A stretch of 64,000 nt of DNA from NCBI RefSeq assembly GCF_019802045.1, contig NZ_JAHVHU010000013.1, positions 110,438 to 174,437 on the forward strand, written 5' to 3'. Made by a program: the position numbers and the translations under genes. Positions within the stretch are counted from its first letter, which is position 1. Each line of letters opens with the position of its first letter. Under the pieces are notes generated by a model that was not told the origin of the DNA, did no database searches, and saw only the letters and a list, made by a program, of their open reading frames with translations. The DNA is from Membranihabitans marinus (GTDB taxonomy: Bacteria > Bacteroidota > Bacteroidia > Chitinophagales > Saprospiraceae). Positions 55,853 to 64,000 of the stretch are shown piece after piece.

Positions 55853-57835
55853 ATGACTGAAGAGAACAAAAATACTCAGGAAGAAGCCACGCAGGAAACG
55901 GCTGATAAAGCTGTGGAAAAGACGCAGGCCAAAGATCCTGAAAATACCACCCAATCTCAGGAATCTACTTCTGAGGAAGAAAAAGATAAACAAACAGAAT
56001 CCTCAGAACAGACAGCTCAGAGTGAACCGGCGGAGGAAGTTGCTCATGATGATTTTGACTGGAGTATTCAAAAAACACAGACGCACGCTTACAAACCGGA
56101 AGTGTATGATGAAATGTTGTCTGATTATGATTCTACCTTTAGTGACATCAGTGAGTTTGAAGTGGTGCAAGGTAAAGTCGTTACGATTCGTGACGGAGAC
56201 GTCATTTTGGATATCAACTACAAGTCCAACGGAGTTATTTCACTTTCGGAATTTCGGGAAGTGGATGAACTCAAAGTGGGCGATCCGGTAGATGTATATG
56301 TAGAAAGAAAAGAAGATGAAAACGGACAGCTTGTCCTTTCCCGCCGAAAAGCCCGCTTGCTCAAGACGTGGGAAGCATTAACAGATAGTTATCACAATGA
56401 TACCATCGTCAAAGGAACCATTGTCAGCAAGACCAAAGGGGGACTGATAGCGGATGTGAACGGTTTGGAGACCTTCCTGCCCGGTTCACAGATTGATATC
56501 AAACCAATCATTGATTACGATTCATACGTCGGGAAAACGATGGAGTTCAAAGTTGTGAAAATCAATGAAGCTATTAAAAACGCCGTTGTTTCACACAAAG
56601 CCTTAATCGAAAGTGATCTGGCCGAACAGCGTGACCAGATTATTGCGAGCCTTGAAAAAGGACAGGTACTGGAAGGTGTAGTGAAAAATCTGACCGATTT
56701 TGGTGCCTTTATGGATCTTGGTGGTATCGATGGCTTGTTGTATATCACGGATATTTCATGGGGACGGATCGGTCATCCAAGTGAAGTTCTGGAATTGAAT
56801 CAGAAAATTAATGTCGTTGTACTTGATTTTGATGAGAATAAGAAACGAATTTCGCTTGGCTTGAAGCAGTTGCAGCCACATCCATGGGATGTTCTGGATG
56901 AAGAGATCAAAGAGGGAAGCAAGGTCAAAGGAACCATCGTTAATATTGAAGATTACGGAGCATTCCTTGAGATCGTTCCTGGAGTAGAAGGATTGATTCA
57001 CGTCTCAGAGGTGAGCTGGAGTAATCAGCCGGTCAACGCAAGAGAATTCTTCGATTTGGGGCAAGAACACGAAGCCATCGTAGTAACCATCGACCGGGAA
57101 GACCGGAAGATGTCACTCAGTCTCAAACAGTTGTCAGCTGATCCGTGGAATGAGATCGATCAAAAATTCCCCATTGGATCTCATCAGACCGGTGTGGTAC
57201 AGAATTTGACCCCGTATGGGGTATTTGTCGAGTTGGGTGAAGGCATCGGAGGAATGGTTCATATATCCGACCTGAGCTGGACAAAACGATATTCTCATCC
57301 GTCTGAATTTACATCCGTAGGGGATGATCTGGATGTTGTCATCCTTGAGATTGATAAAGAAGACCGTAAGTTGACTTTGGGACACAAGCAGATCGAAGAG
57401 AATCCATGGGATACATTTGAGAAGGTATTCCCAGTGGGATCTTATCACGATGCGACCTTGATCCGGATCCATGATCGCGGTGCCATTGTACAGATGCCTT
57501 ATGGCCTGGAAGCTTTTGCACCGATTAAGCACATCCGCAAGGAAGACGGAAGTATGGGACAAGTGGATGAGACCATGACATTTAAAGTACTCGAGTTTAA
57601 CCGGGACGACAAACGTATTTTGGTTTCTCACTTGCGCTACCTGGAGGATATCCAGCGTGAGTCTGTAGAGAAAGTGAAAAGTGAACGTAAAAAACAGCAG
57701 GCTGAAACAAAGCGATCACTGAAACAACAACAAGGAAAAATTGAGCGTACTACATTAGGAGACCTCAGTTCTTTGGCGCAATTGCGTGATCAACTCTCTG
57801 GGGAAGGAGCTTCAGCTGCTTCGGAAGAAGAGTAA
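55853..57835 (+). CDS. rpsA: 30S ribosomal protein S1
   Basis: 660 aa. An acidic, Gln/Glu-rich N-terminus (about 1-95) is followed by six S1 RNA-binding domains starting near residues 102, 182, 270, 355, 442 and 529. The strongest are GQVLEGVVKNLTDFGAFMDLG, GSKVKGTIVNIEDYGAFLEI and GSHQTGVVQNLTPYGVFVEL. The C-terminus is basic and charged (KVKSERKKQQAETKRSL). In Bacteroidota, where Shine-Dalgarno sequences are rare, S1 is thought to be important for mRNA capture at initiation. Good promoter upstream and terminator downstream. Confidence 0.96.
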   Translation: MTEENKNTQEEATQETADKAVEKTQAKDPENTTQSQESTSEEEKDKQTESSEQTAQSEPAEEVAHDDFDWSIQKTQTHAYKPEVYDEMLSDYDSTFSDISEFEVVQGKVVTIRDGDVILDINYKSNGVISLSEFREVDELKVGDPVDVYVERKEDENGQLVLSRRKARLLKTWEALTDSYHNDTIVKGTIVSKTKGGLIADVNGLETFLPGSQIDIKPIIDYDSYVGKTMEFKVVKINEAIKNAVVSHKALIESDLAEQRDQIIASLEKGQVLEGVVKNLTDFGAFMDLGGIDGLLYITDISWGRIGHPSEVLELNQKINVVVLDFDENKKRISLGLKQLQPHPWDVLDEEIKEGSKVKGTIVNIEDYGAFLEIVPGVEGLIHVSEVSWSNQPVNAREFFDLGQEHEAIVVTIDREDRKMSLSLKQLSADPWNEIDQKFPIGSHQTGVVQNLTPYGVFVELGEGIGGMVHISDLSWTKRYSHPSEFTSVGDDLDVVILEIDKEDRKLTLGHKQIEENPWDTFEKVFPVGSYHDATLIRIHDRGAIVQMPYGLEAFAPIKHIRKEDGSMGQVDETMTFKVLEFNRDDKRILVSHLRYLEDIQRESVEKVKSERKKQQAETKRSLKQQQGKIERTTLGDLSSLAQLRDQLSGEGASAASEEE

Positions 57836-57857
57836 GATCCTATATTAAATTTTCGGA

Positions 57858-57923
57858 ACAGCTAAGGATAGCTGTTGTAAAATATGACTTACCCCGGATT
57901 CAAATGGCTCCGGGGTTTTTTTT
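57858..57923 (+). terminator. Tandem hairpins with terminator after rpsA
   Basis: A first hairpin ACAGCTA-AGGA-TAGCTGT (57858-57875) is followed by ACCCCGGA (57891-57898) pairing with TCCGGGGT (57909-57916) and a T tract, a clear rho-independent terminator. Confidence 0.9.
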
Positions 57924-58064
57924 ATTTAAAAGGAATATTTTACTTTATGAGGAATGAAGGTCGTGATGTTTTTTTGATCTTTGCGGAGATAATCATTCGA
58001 ATCGTTAAATAGATTAAATATTATATAGTATAATTGCATCTGATTTTAATATCCATTAACAAGT

Positions 58065-59123
58065 ATGAAATTAGGAATACTTAGAACGCCGGCCCGTACT
58101 ATCTTGCCCATTAGTCAGAAAGTAATCAAAAAACTGAGTGATTTAGGCGCTGAGGTGGTGATAGAAAAACCCGAATCATCCGTGAATTGGGAGGAATCGT
58201 TGATTCAGAATAGTGCACCCTACGTATCGCGCGAAGAAATACTGAAGACTGCGGATATTCTACTCAGTGTGGGATATAGTGAACTGGAATCGGTCAATGC
58301 CCGTTACTGGATCAGTGAGTTTCAGCCATTTAATCAACCGGATATTACCGGAAAACTGGACGCGATGGGAATTACAGGACTTAGTCTGGACATGATTCCA
58401 CGAATCAGTCGTGCCCAGTCCATGGACGTATTGTCATCGATGGCATCCATCGCTGGCTATAAAGCTGTTCTACAGGCAGCTGACCTGTTGCCTCGTTACT
58501 TTCCTATGATGATTACCGCTGCAGGGAGTATCCGCCCTGCGAGAGTTCTAGTGATCGGAGCAGGCGTAGCCGGATTGCAGGCCATCGCTACTGCCCGGCG
58601 ATTGGGGGGTGTCGTGGAAGCATTTGATACGCGGTCAGCGGTTAAGGAAGAAGTAGAAAGCCTGGGTGGTAAATTTGTTGAAGTGGAGGGAGCTACTGAC
58701 CGAAGTGACAGTGGTGGGTATGCGGTTGAACAATCCGAAGATTATAAGAAAAGGCAACAGGAAAAATTGGCAGAGCGTGCTTCAGGCGCGGATGTTATTA
58801 TCACCACAGCTCAGTTGCGTGGCAAACCAGCGCCAAAAATTATTACGGAAGAAGTGATTTCTAATATGCCTCCGGGAGCTGTGATAGTTGACCTGGCCGC
58901 TTCGACAGGCGGAAATACCATTTACACGGAGAATAACAAATTAGTAGCTATAGAAGGTATTTCCATTATCGGCGATTCCTATCTGGCTGATTCCATGCCG
59001 CAGACAGCCAGTGAACTTTATGCCAACAATGCATTTAACTTTATGGAGCTGATCGTAAAAGAAAAGGAAATACAACTGGATCTCGACGACGAGATTATTT
59101 CAAATGCTAAAATAAACGGATAA
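58065..59123 (+). CDS. pntA: NAD(P) transhydrogenase subunit alpha, part 1
   Basis: 352 aa NAD(H)-binding domain I of the proton-translocating transhydrogenase, which moves hydride between NADH and NADP while using the proton gradient. Signature segments: LVIGAGVAGLQAIATARRLGGVVEAFDTRSA (two parts, each under 20 residues here: VIGAGVAGLQAI and AFDTRSAVKEE), and the loop RSQAMDVLSSMASIAGYKAV-like RAQSMDVLSSMASIAGYK. Here the alpha subunit is split in two genes, as in many bacteria. It overlaps nothing and is followed after 5 bp by part 2. Confidence 0.94.
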   Translation: MKLGILRTPARTILPISQKVIKKLSDLGAEVVIEKPESSVNWEESLIQNSAPYVSREEILKTADILLSVGYSELESVNARYWISEFQPFNQPDITGKLDAMGITGLSLDMIPRISRAQSMDVLSSMASIAGYKAVLQAADLLPRYFPMMITAAGSIRPARVLVIGAGVAGLQAIATARRLGGVVEAFDTRSAVKEEVESLGGKFVEVEGATDRSDSGGYAVEQSEDYKKRQQEKLAERASGADVIITTAQLRGKPAPKIITEEVISNMPPGAVIVDLAASTGGNTIYTENNKLVAIEGISIIGDSYLADSMPQTASELYANNAFNFMELIVKEKEIQLDLDDEIISNAKING

Positions 59124-59128
59124 GAATT

Positions 59129-59440
59129 ATGGAAGCTTTTAATCTATTTGTGTCCAACCATATCATAGAAATATATGTCCTGTTATTGGCAATATTTTTG
59201 GGGTTTGAGTTGATATCCCGTGTGCCTACTGTATTGCACACCCCTTTGATGTCAGGGACCAACGCGATCAGTGGTGTGGTGACATTGGGTGGTGTTATTT
59301 TGGTGCGCTCTGCAGATTCTGCAGATTATTTAGCACTGGGACTGGGTTCCTTGTCCATCGTGCTTGGGATGATTAACGTCGTAGGAGGATATGCGGTGAC
59401 AGACAGAATGTTGAAAATGTTTAAAAAAGAAAAGAAATAG
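59129..59440 (+). CDS. NAD(P) transhydrogenase subunit alpha, part 2
   Basis: 103 aa membrane part (domain II, alpha side) with three hydrophobic helices (IYVLLLAIFLGFELI, SGVVTLGGVILV, GLGSLSIVLGMINVVGGYAV). It forms part of the proton channel with pntB. Start 59129 is 5 bp after pntA part 1 and the stop is 3 bp before pntB. Sometimes called pntAB in other genomes. Confidence 0.92.
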   Translation: MEAFNLFVSNHIIEIYVLLLAIFLGFELISRVPTVLHTPLMSGTNAISGVVTLGGVILVRSADSADYLALGLGSLSIVLGMINVVGGYAVTDRMLKMFKKEKK

Positions 59441-59443
59441 ATC

Positions 59444-60826
59444 ATGACAGGAATTGTTTCTATTCTATATATGGTGGCGGTATTTTGTTTTGCAATAGGC
59501 ATCCGCATGTTGCGACAGCCCAAATCCGCCAAGCAGGGAAATCTGATTTCACTCGCCGGAATGTTGATTGGTATTGTCGGTGCTTTGATTCAGCCACTGG
59601 GCGAAGTGGACAACAACTACATCTGGATTGCAGCTGCGATGTTGCTGGGTACCATGATTGGTTGGCCACTGGCACAAAAGGTGAAAATGACCGCCATGCC
59701 GCAACTGGTCGCCATGTTCAACGGCTTGGGAGGAGCCAGTGCCACAACTTTGGGTATCGTGGAGCTGATGAAAGTTTCCGCCGAAACACCTGGTGGTTCG
59801 ATCGCAGTAAGTATTCTTGCGCTTATTATCGGGGGCATCTCTTTTACGGGCAGTGTCCTGGCGTATTTGAAACTGGAAGGAACCCTTCGAAAACAGTGGG
59901 TGGTTCCCATGCACAATTTCTGGAATCTGCTTATCCTGGTCGGCATGGTCGTGATCGGTGCGATCATGGTCGTGCAAGGAAGTGTCAATATTCCGTTGTT
60001 GCTTGGCTTAGTTGTACTGGCTTTATTTTACGGCGTATTCTTCGTATTTCCCATTGGCGGGGCTGATATGCCGGTGGTGATTTCTTTACTCAATTCATTA
60101 ACAGGGTTGAGTGCCGCAGCCGCTGGTGCGATTTATGATAATAAAACCATGTTGATTGGGGGAATCCTGGTTGGTGCGTCCGGTACCATATTGACCCTAT
60201 TGATGTGTCAGGCGATGAATCGTTCCTTGTGGAATGTGATCCTGGCCGGTAAATTTAAGGCCGGATCCGGAGCAGGGGGCGGTACGGACCAGGTGATGAA
60301 AGAGATCACCAAACCCGATGCGGCAATATTACTGCAGTACTCTAAGAATGTGATTGTCATTCCTGGTTACGGTCTGGCGGTGTCTCAGGCACAAAAAACG
60401 GTTAAAGAACTGGACGATTTGCTGAATAGTATGGATGTGGAAGTAAAGTACGCTATACACCCTGTGGCTGGTCGTATGCCAGGGCACATGAATGTATTAT
60501 TAGCAGAAGCAGATGTACCGTATGAAAAATTATTGGATTTGGATGATGCTAATGCAGCGCTCAAAGACACGGATGTCGTTCTGATTATCGGTGCCAACGA
60601 TGTGGTCAACCCTTCTGCCAACGATGATCCGTCCAGTCCTATTTATGGAATGCCGATTCTAAATGCCACGGATGCGAAACACATTATCGTGATGAAACGT
60701 GGTCGTGGAACCGGGTACAGTGGTATCGAGAACCCGCTGTTTTTCCATGATAAGACCCAGCTGTATTTCGGAGACGCTAAAGCATCTTTGCAGGAAATCA
60801 CAGAAGAACTCAAAGAAAATGCCTAG
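59444..60826 (+). CDS. pntB: NAD(P) transhydrogenase subunit beta
   Basis: 460 aa. About nine transmembrane helices (residues about 1-260), then the NADP-binding domain III (about 285-460) with VIVIPGYGLAVSQAQK, IHPVAGRMPGHMNVLLAEADVPY and DVVLIIGANDVVNP. Third gene of the transhydrogenase operon; no other gene joins it before the next intergenic region. Confidence 0.95.
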   Translation: MTGIVSILYMVAVFCFAIGIRMLRQPKSAKQGNLISLAGMLIGIVGALIQPLGEVDNNYIWIAAAMLLGTMIGWPLAQKVKMTAMPQLVAMFNGLGGASATTLGIVELMKVSAETPGGSIAVSILALIIGGISFTGSVLAYLKLEGTLRKQWVVPMHNFWNLLILVGMVVIGAIMVVQGSVNIPLLLGLVVLALFYGVFFVFPIGGADMPVVISLLNSLTGLSAAAAGAIYDNKTMLIGGILVGASGTILTLLMCQAMNRSLWNVILAGKFKAGSGAGGGTDQVMKEITKPDAAILLQYSKNVIVIPGYGLAVSQAQKTVKELDDLLNSMDVEVKYAIHPVAGRMPGHMNVLLAEADVPYEKLLDLDDANAALKDTDVVLIIGANDVVNPSANDDPSSPIYGMPILNATDAKHIIVMKRGRGTGYSGIENPLFFHDKTQLYFGDAKASLQEITEELKENA

Positions 60827-61236
60827 GTGGTAGTAGAATACCTGGACGTAACTAGGTATTAGGAGGCCTAGTAATACGCGAAGAGTACTAGTGCTTCGAT
60901 TAACAAATGTAGTACGGTATTGACGAGGTTGTTTTTTTATAGATTGAAGAAGCAAAACTGAGTATAGCCTTAGCTCCATACGGCTTTTGATGATGAAAAT
61001 ATGTGAAAAAAGAATCCGTCAATAGTGTACGGTAGTTGTGTCTTGGAGCACTAGTGTTATATTATGTAGAACCTTGGTCTGTCGTTGTTTAATCATTGGA
61101 GCGGATTGAGGTCAGGCAAGCTCAACTTTGAATCACAAGATATTACGGTTTAGTTCGGTTCCGATGTTCGCTTTTCTCCATGGAGTTGACTTCTTATGGG
61201 TTTGACTTTAGATAGATGAAACTTTACCGCATCTGT
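60827..61236. other. Gap after pntB, no supported gene
   Basis: 410 bp with TAGTA/CTAGT-type short repeats near 60830-60890. No gene is recognised. Confidence 0.6.
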
Positions 61237-61686
61237 TTAATAGTGGTCTGATGGACGTGCATTGGTCCCGATTGCATGATCTACGCTGTATCTTCCCGGG
61301 CCCATAAGAAAGACCGCTATTGCAATAACCATCAAAGTCAATGCAAATTCAATTCCACCTTCGGAAACAAAAAAACCGGAATGGACGAGGATAATAGCGA
61401 CCAGCATATTGATGGCCAGTCCAGCTGACCAAATTCGTGTCAGAAATCCCAGTATTAAACCTATACCCCCTAAAAACTCCCAAAATGAAGAGACGTATGC
61501 CAGAATCGGAGGGACGCCCATAGAGCCCATAAAGTTAACCGTACCATCCAATCCACCCCCACCGTACCAGCCCAGTACTTTTTGCGCACCATGCATAAAG
61601 AAGACGAGACCGAGGACAAGACGAAGTAACAAAACCACAGTAGACGGACTTAAAAGTGATCGACGTGCAAAAATCAAGTTTTTCAT
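61237..61686 (-). CDS. DoxX family membrane protein
   Basis: 149 aa with four hydrophobic segments (VVLLLRLVLGLVFFMHG, PILAYVSSFWEFLGGIGLIL, AGLAINMLVAIILVH and FALTLMVIAIAVFLMGP). The motif RLVLGLVFFMHGAQKVLGWYGG is typical of DoxX, whose members are related to terminal-oxidase-linked membrane proteins or have no known function. The gene is monocistronic. Confidence 0.85.
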   Translation of the reverse strand: MKNLIFARRSLLSPSTVVLLLRLVLGLVFFMHGAQKVLGWYGGGGLDGTVNFMGSMGVPPILAYVSSFWEFLGGIGLILGFLTRIWSAGLAINMLVAIILVHSGFFVSEGGIEFALTLMVIAIAVFLMGPGRYSVDHAIGTNARPSDHY

Positions 61687-61883
61687 AGTTCTTTGGATAT
61701 AGATGGATTAATAAATGATTACACCGGTGACTGAAACCCTGAGTTTACTAAAAATTATTTAAATTTCCTATTTTTGCGTCAACAATGTTCTTGCATCGAT
61801 ACCCAATGCGCAAGATATTATCACAGTGATGCTGAGCCTGGTCAAAGTCGATCGAGGAATAAGGAATGGTTTAGCCCTAAAAA

Positions 61884-61984
61884 TTCAAACGTCACCCAAA
61901 ATCGGGCTAAGTAATATGTCCAAATTTTACATTGAAAGCTATTGATGAATAGTATTTTATGTAATATAATAGATTGACGTGGTG
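61884..61984 (-). repeat. Dispersed intergenic repeat, copy 2 (inverted)
   Basis: Read on the minus strand it begins CACCACGTCAATCT and ends TGGGTGACGTTTGA, as in 5816-5913. It lies in the 390-bp gap 61687-62077 between DoxX and the MFS gene, which otherwise shows no gene. Confidence 0.75.
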
Positions 61985-62077
61985 TAGAGATATGGTGTCT
62001 GCGCTACGCCCCAGTTTTTGATGGAAAAATTGATGAATATTTCGGAGCGCCAGGACCAAATAGGTGCTCAAATGGAA

Positions 62078-63409
62078 TTACTTCAAAGATTTTTGAGAAA
62101 TGGACCAGGAAGTAAGAAAAGCGATTATGGCAAACGCCAGACAGACCATATAGGCCCACCAGAAAGCGGACTGGAGTAGGGAGATCGATGCGTTTAACTG
62201 TTCAGATATGATGGCAGAGAGTACGGAAACGCCAATACTTCCTCCGATTGTTCTGGCAAACATGACGCTGGAGGTAGACGAACCCAATTCATGTTTGGGG
62301 GAATGCTCCTGCGCGGCCAGCAGGGTGCCGAGCATGGAGAATCCCATGCCAGCACCTACGAGGAGTCCTGCACCCGAGAGATAGAAAATATTGGATTTAT
62401 AAAACAACGTAAACGCAAGAAAGCCGATCACCAGCAATCCAAATCCGATCCGGATAAGCGTAAATAATGATAACCTGGCCAGGAGTCTGCCTCCAATGAT
62501 ATTTGTCAGCGTCCATCCGACCACCATCGGCGTCAGAACCAGCCCTGCAGTGGTGGCTCCTTTCCCTTCTACCTCCTGCACATACAACGGAAGAAAAGCC
62601 AAAATTCCGAAATAGGCCATGCCGGCCATCAGGTTTTGGAACATGGCCGTTCGAGGAACTTTGAGGTGCAAGCTTTTTACGGGAAGCAAGGGGTGCGGGT
62701 GATTGGATTCGAATCGCCAGCTGATCAATAAACTAATCAGGCTGATTCCGATCAACCACCATTTCATTTCCTCGAGTCCGTAGATAAGCAGGGCCGCTCC
62801 CGCTGTAAAAAGTATGGTTCCCGGCCAGTCCAGGTGAAGTGCAGATTTCTCAACCCGATCGCGGTAGTGATAGGCGACTACGGTTAAAGCAATAAGGCCA
62901 AACGGAATATTGAGAAAAAATACATACCGCCAACTTAACCAATCCACCATGAATCCGCCCAGCAAAGGACCGACCAACCCGGAAAAACCCCAGACAGCAC
63001 TCATATAGCCCTGTACTTTGGCTCTTCTGCGAACTTCAAACATGTCCGCATTGATGGTAAAGGTCAAGGGAGTGATGCAGCCTGCGCCCAGCCCTTGAAG
63101 AACTCTCATCGCAATCAGAAATTCCATCGATTGACTCATTCCACATCCCGCGCTGGAGATCAAAAAAATCACTACGCCGATGATGTAGATGTGCTTTCTC
63201 CCATAGATGTCACTTAGTTTACCCCACAGCGGGCTTGAAATTGTCATGGTAAGCAGATACATGGAGAAAGGAAGCGCGTACAAATGCTCTCCGCCCAAGT
63301 CGCGGATAACATCCGGCATAGCGGTCGCTACGACGGTGCCCTCCATGGCGGCAAGAAACACCCCGATGGTCAGACCCAGGGCTGTACGAATTTTGCTTTT
63401 TTCATTCAT
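62078..63409 (-). CDS. MFS transporter, DHA2/EmrB-like drug:proton antiporter
   Basis: 443 aa, about 12-14 transmembrane helices. Conserved features: ALGLTIGVFLAAMEGTVVATAMP at the start, loop motif GKLSDIYGRKH, and RVLQGLGAGCITPLTF. The family exports drugs or other amphiphiles. The start at 63409 gives a normal short N-terminus; an in-frame ATG at 63427 adds 6 residues. The substrate is unknown. Confidence 0.88.
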   Translation of the reverse strand: MNEKSKIRTALGLTIGVFLAAMEGTVVATAMPDVIRDLGGEHLYALPFSMYLLTMTISSPLWGKLSDIYGRKHIYIIGVVIFLISSAGCGMSQSMEFLIAMRVLQGLGAGCITPLTFTINADMFEVRRRAKVQGYMSAVWGFSGLVGPLLGGFMVDWLSWRYVFFLNIPFGLIALTVVAYHYRDRVEKSALHLDWPGTILFTAGAALLIYGLEEMKWWLIGISLISLLISWRFESNHPHPLLPVKSLHLKVPRTAMFQNLMAGMAYFGILAFLPLYVQEVEGKGATTAGLVLTPMVVGWTLTNIIGGRLLARLSLFTLIRIGFGLLVIGFLAFTLFYKSNIFYLSGAGLLVGAGMGFSMLGTLLAAQEHSPKHELGSSTSSVMFARTIGGSIGVSVLSAIISEQLNASISLLQSAFWWAYMVCLAFAIIAFLTSWSISQKSLK

Positions 63410-63627
63410 GGTGGTTCGAATGTACATATTATCCAGTTCTATTGGGAATGGTCGAGGACAATATCGTAGGCTTTTCGTGCGAAACCTCAGAAAACCGGGA
63501 TTGTGATGATCCTAATTTCCAGGTAAGTCAGAAAAAAAATATCGGGCTGGAACTGGTGCAGGCTGGGGGATTCTGGCATACTATGGGGGAATGATGAAAT
63601 AAATTTCAGTATTTTTTCTATAAATTC

Positions 63628-63657
63628 TTTTTAGTTTATGAAAAGGTTCTATCTTTG
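63628..63657 (+). promoter_or_regulatory. Promoter of the rRNA operon
   Basis: TATCTTTG at 63650-63657 is a TAnnTTTG -7 box, with TTTTAGTTT about 20 bp upstream (63628-63636) as a -33 region. The transcript leader before 16S includes GAGTTCTTTGATATAAAGG (63742 on), which resembles a boxA antitermination site. Confidence 0.75.
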
Positions 63658-63802
63658 CATTCCCTTACGGATACATGATAAATGATATCATGATAAAATT
63701 CACCGGGGTCTGCAGTTAGTGCAGAACAAATAGAAACTAAAGAGTTCTTTGATATAAAGGAAGAGCATTAAAGCTAGGTTTTGGTTAGGACATACGAACA
63801 AC

Positions 63803-64000
<198 letters not shown>

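Overview
The window looks like a chromosomal segment of a member of Bacteroidota, probably Saprospirales-like. The evidence is: -7 promoter boxes of the TAnnTTTG type, a type IX secretion C-terminal sorting domain, a TonB-dependent receptor paired with a DUF4249 lipoprotein, a leucine-rich set of secreted hydrolases, and the 5' end of a 16S rRNA gene at the right edge. The genus is an inference. Coding density is high, but intergenic regions are often 300-750 bp long and hold families of palindromic dispersed repeats.

Layout. 1-1.8 kb: end of the ribosomal alpha operon (rpsD end, rpoA, rplQ). 1.8-5.6 kb: a forward block carA-eno-divIC/ftsB-like-sucD, with carA and eno overlapping by 4 bp. 6.3-15.6 kb: a sterol-desaturase-like membrane enzyme, a small beta-barrel protein, an AsmA-like protein, a NamZ-type exo-muramidase with an extra N-terminal domain, an AarF/UbiB kinase with its TetR regulator, and YtoQ. 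15.6-17.2 kb: a GNAT/nitrilase bifunctional gene apparently split by a +1 frameshift. 17.6-18 kb: tRNA-Pro(TGG) whose 3' end and terminator are duplicated exactly 207 bp downstream. 18.5-36.5 kb: accessory and metabolic genes (NdpA-like nucleoid protein, three secreted alpha/beta hydrolases, leuA, quinone-oxidoreductase-like protein, hflKC, a superfamily 1 helicase, a deleted amidohydrolase, SDR and Gfo/Idh oxidoreductases, a DUF4143 ATPase).

37-42.4 kb: two paralogous secreted proteins. The first (1165 aa) has a glycine-rich domain, five HYR-like repeats, a shared module and a T9SS sorting domain; the second is shorter and has a Cys-rich insertion. Both have a GGGG-AT-CCCC palindrome about 270-290 bp upstream of the start codon, each followed by a similar TATATTTA box. 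This shared regulation is the most system-like signal in the window.

42.7-64 kb: YceI protein, a very long M1 peptidase with a beta-barrel-like C-terminus, galE, the DUF4249/TonB receptor pair, rpoN, a CNNM/CBS membrane protein, rpsA, the three-gene proton-translocating transhydrogenase operon, DoxX, an MFS exporter, and the promoter and 5' end of an rRNA operon.

No CRISPR array, intact insertion sequence, integrase, prophage or recognised anti-phage operon was seen. The main unexplained material is in the repeats, the structured elements and the split or deleted genes listed under findings.
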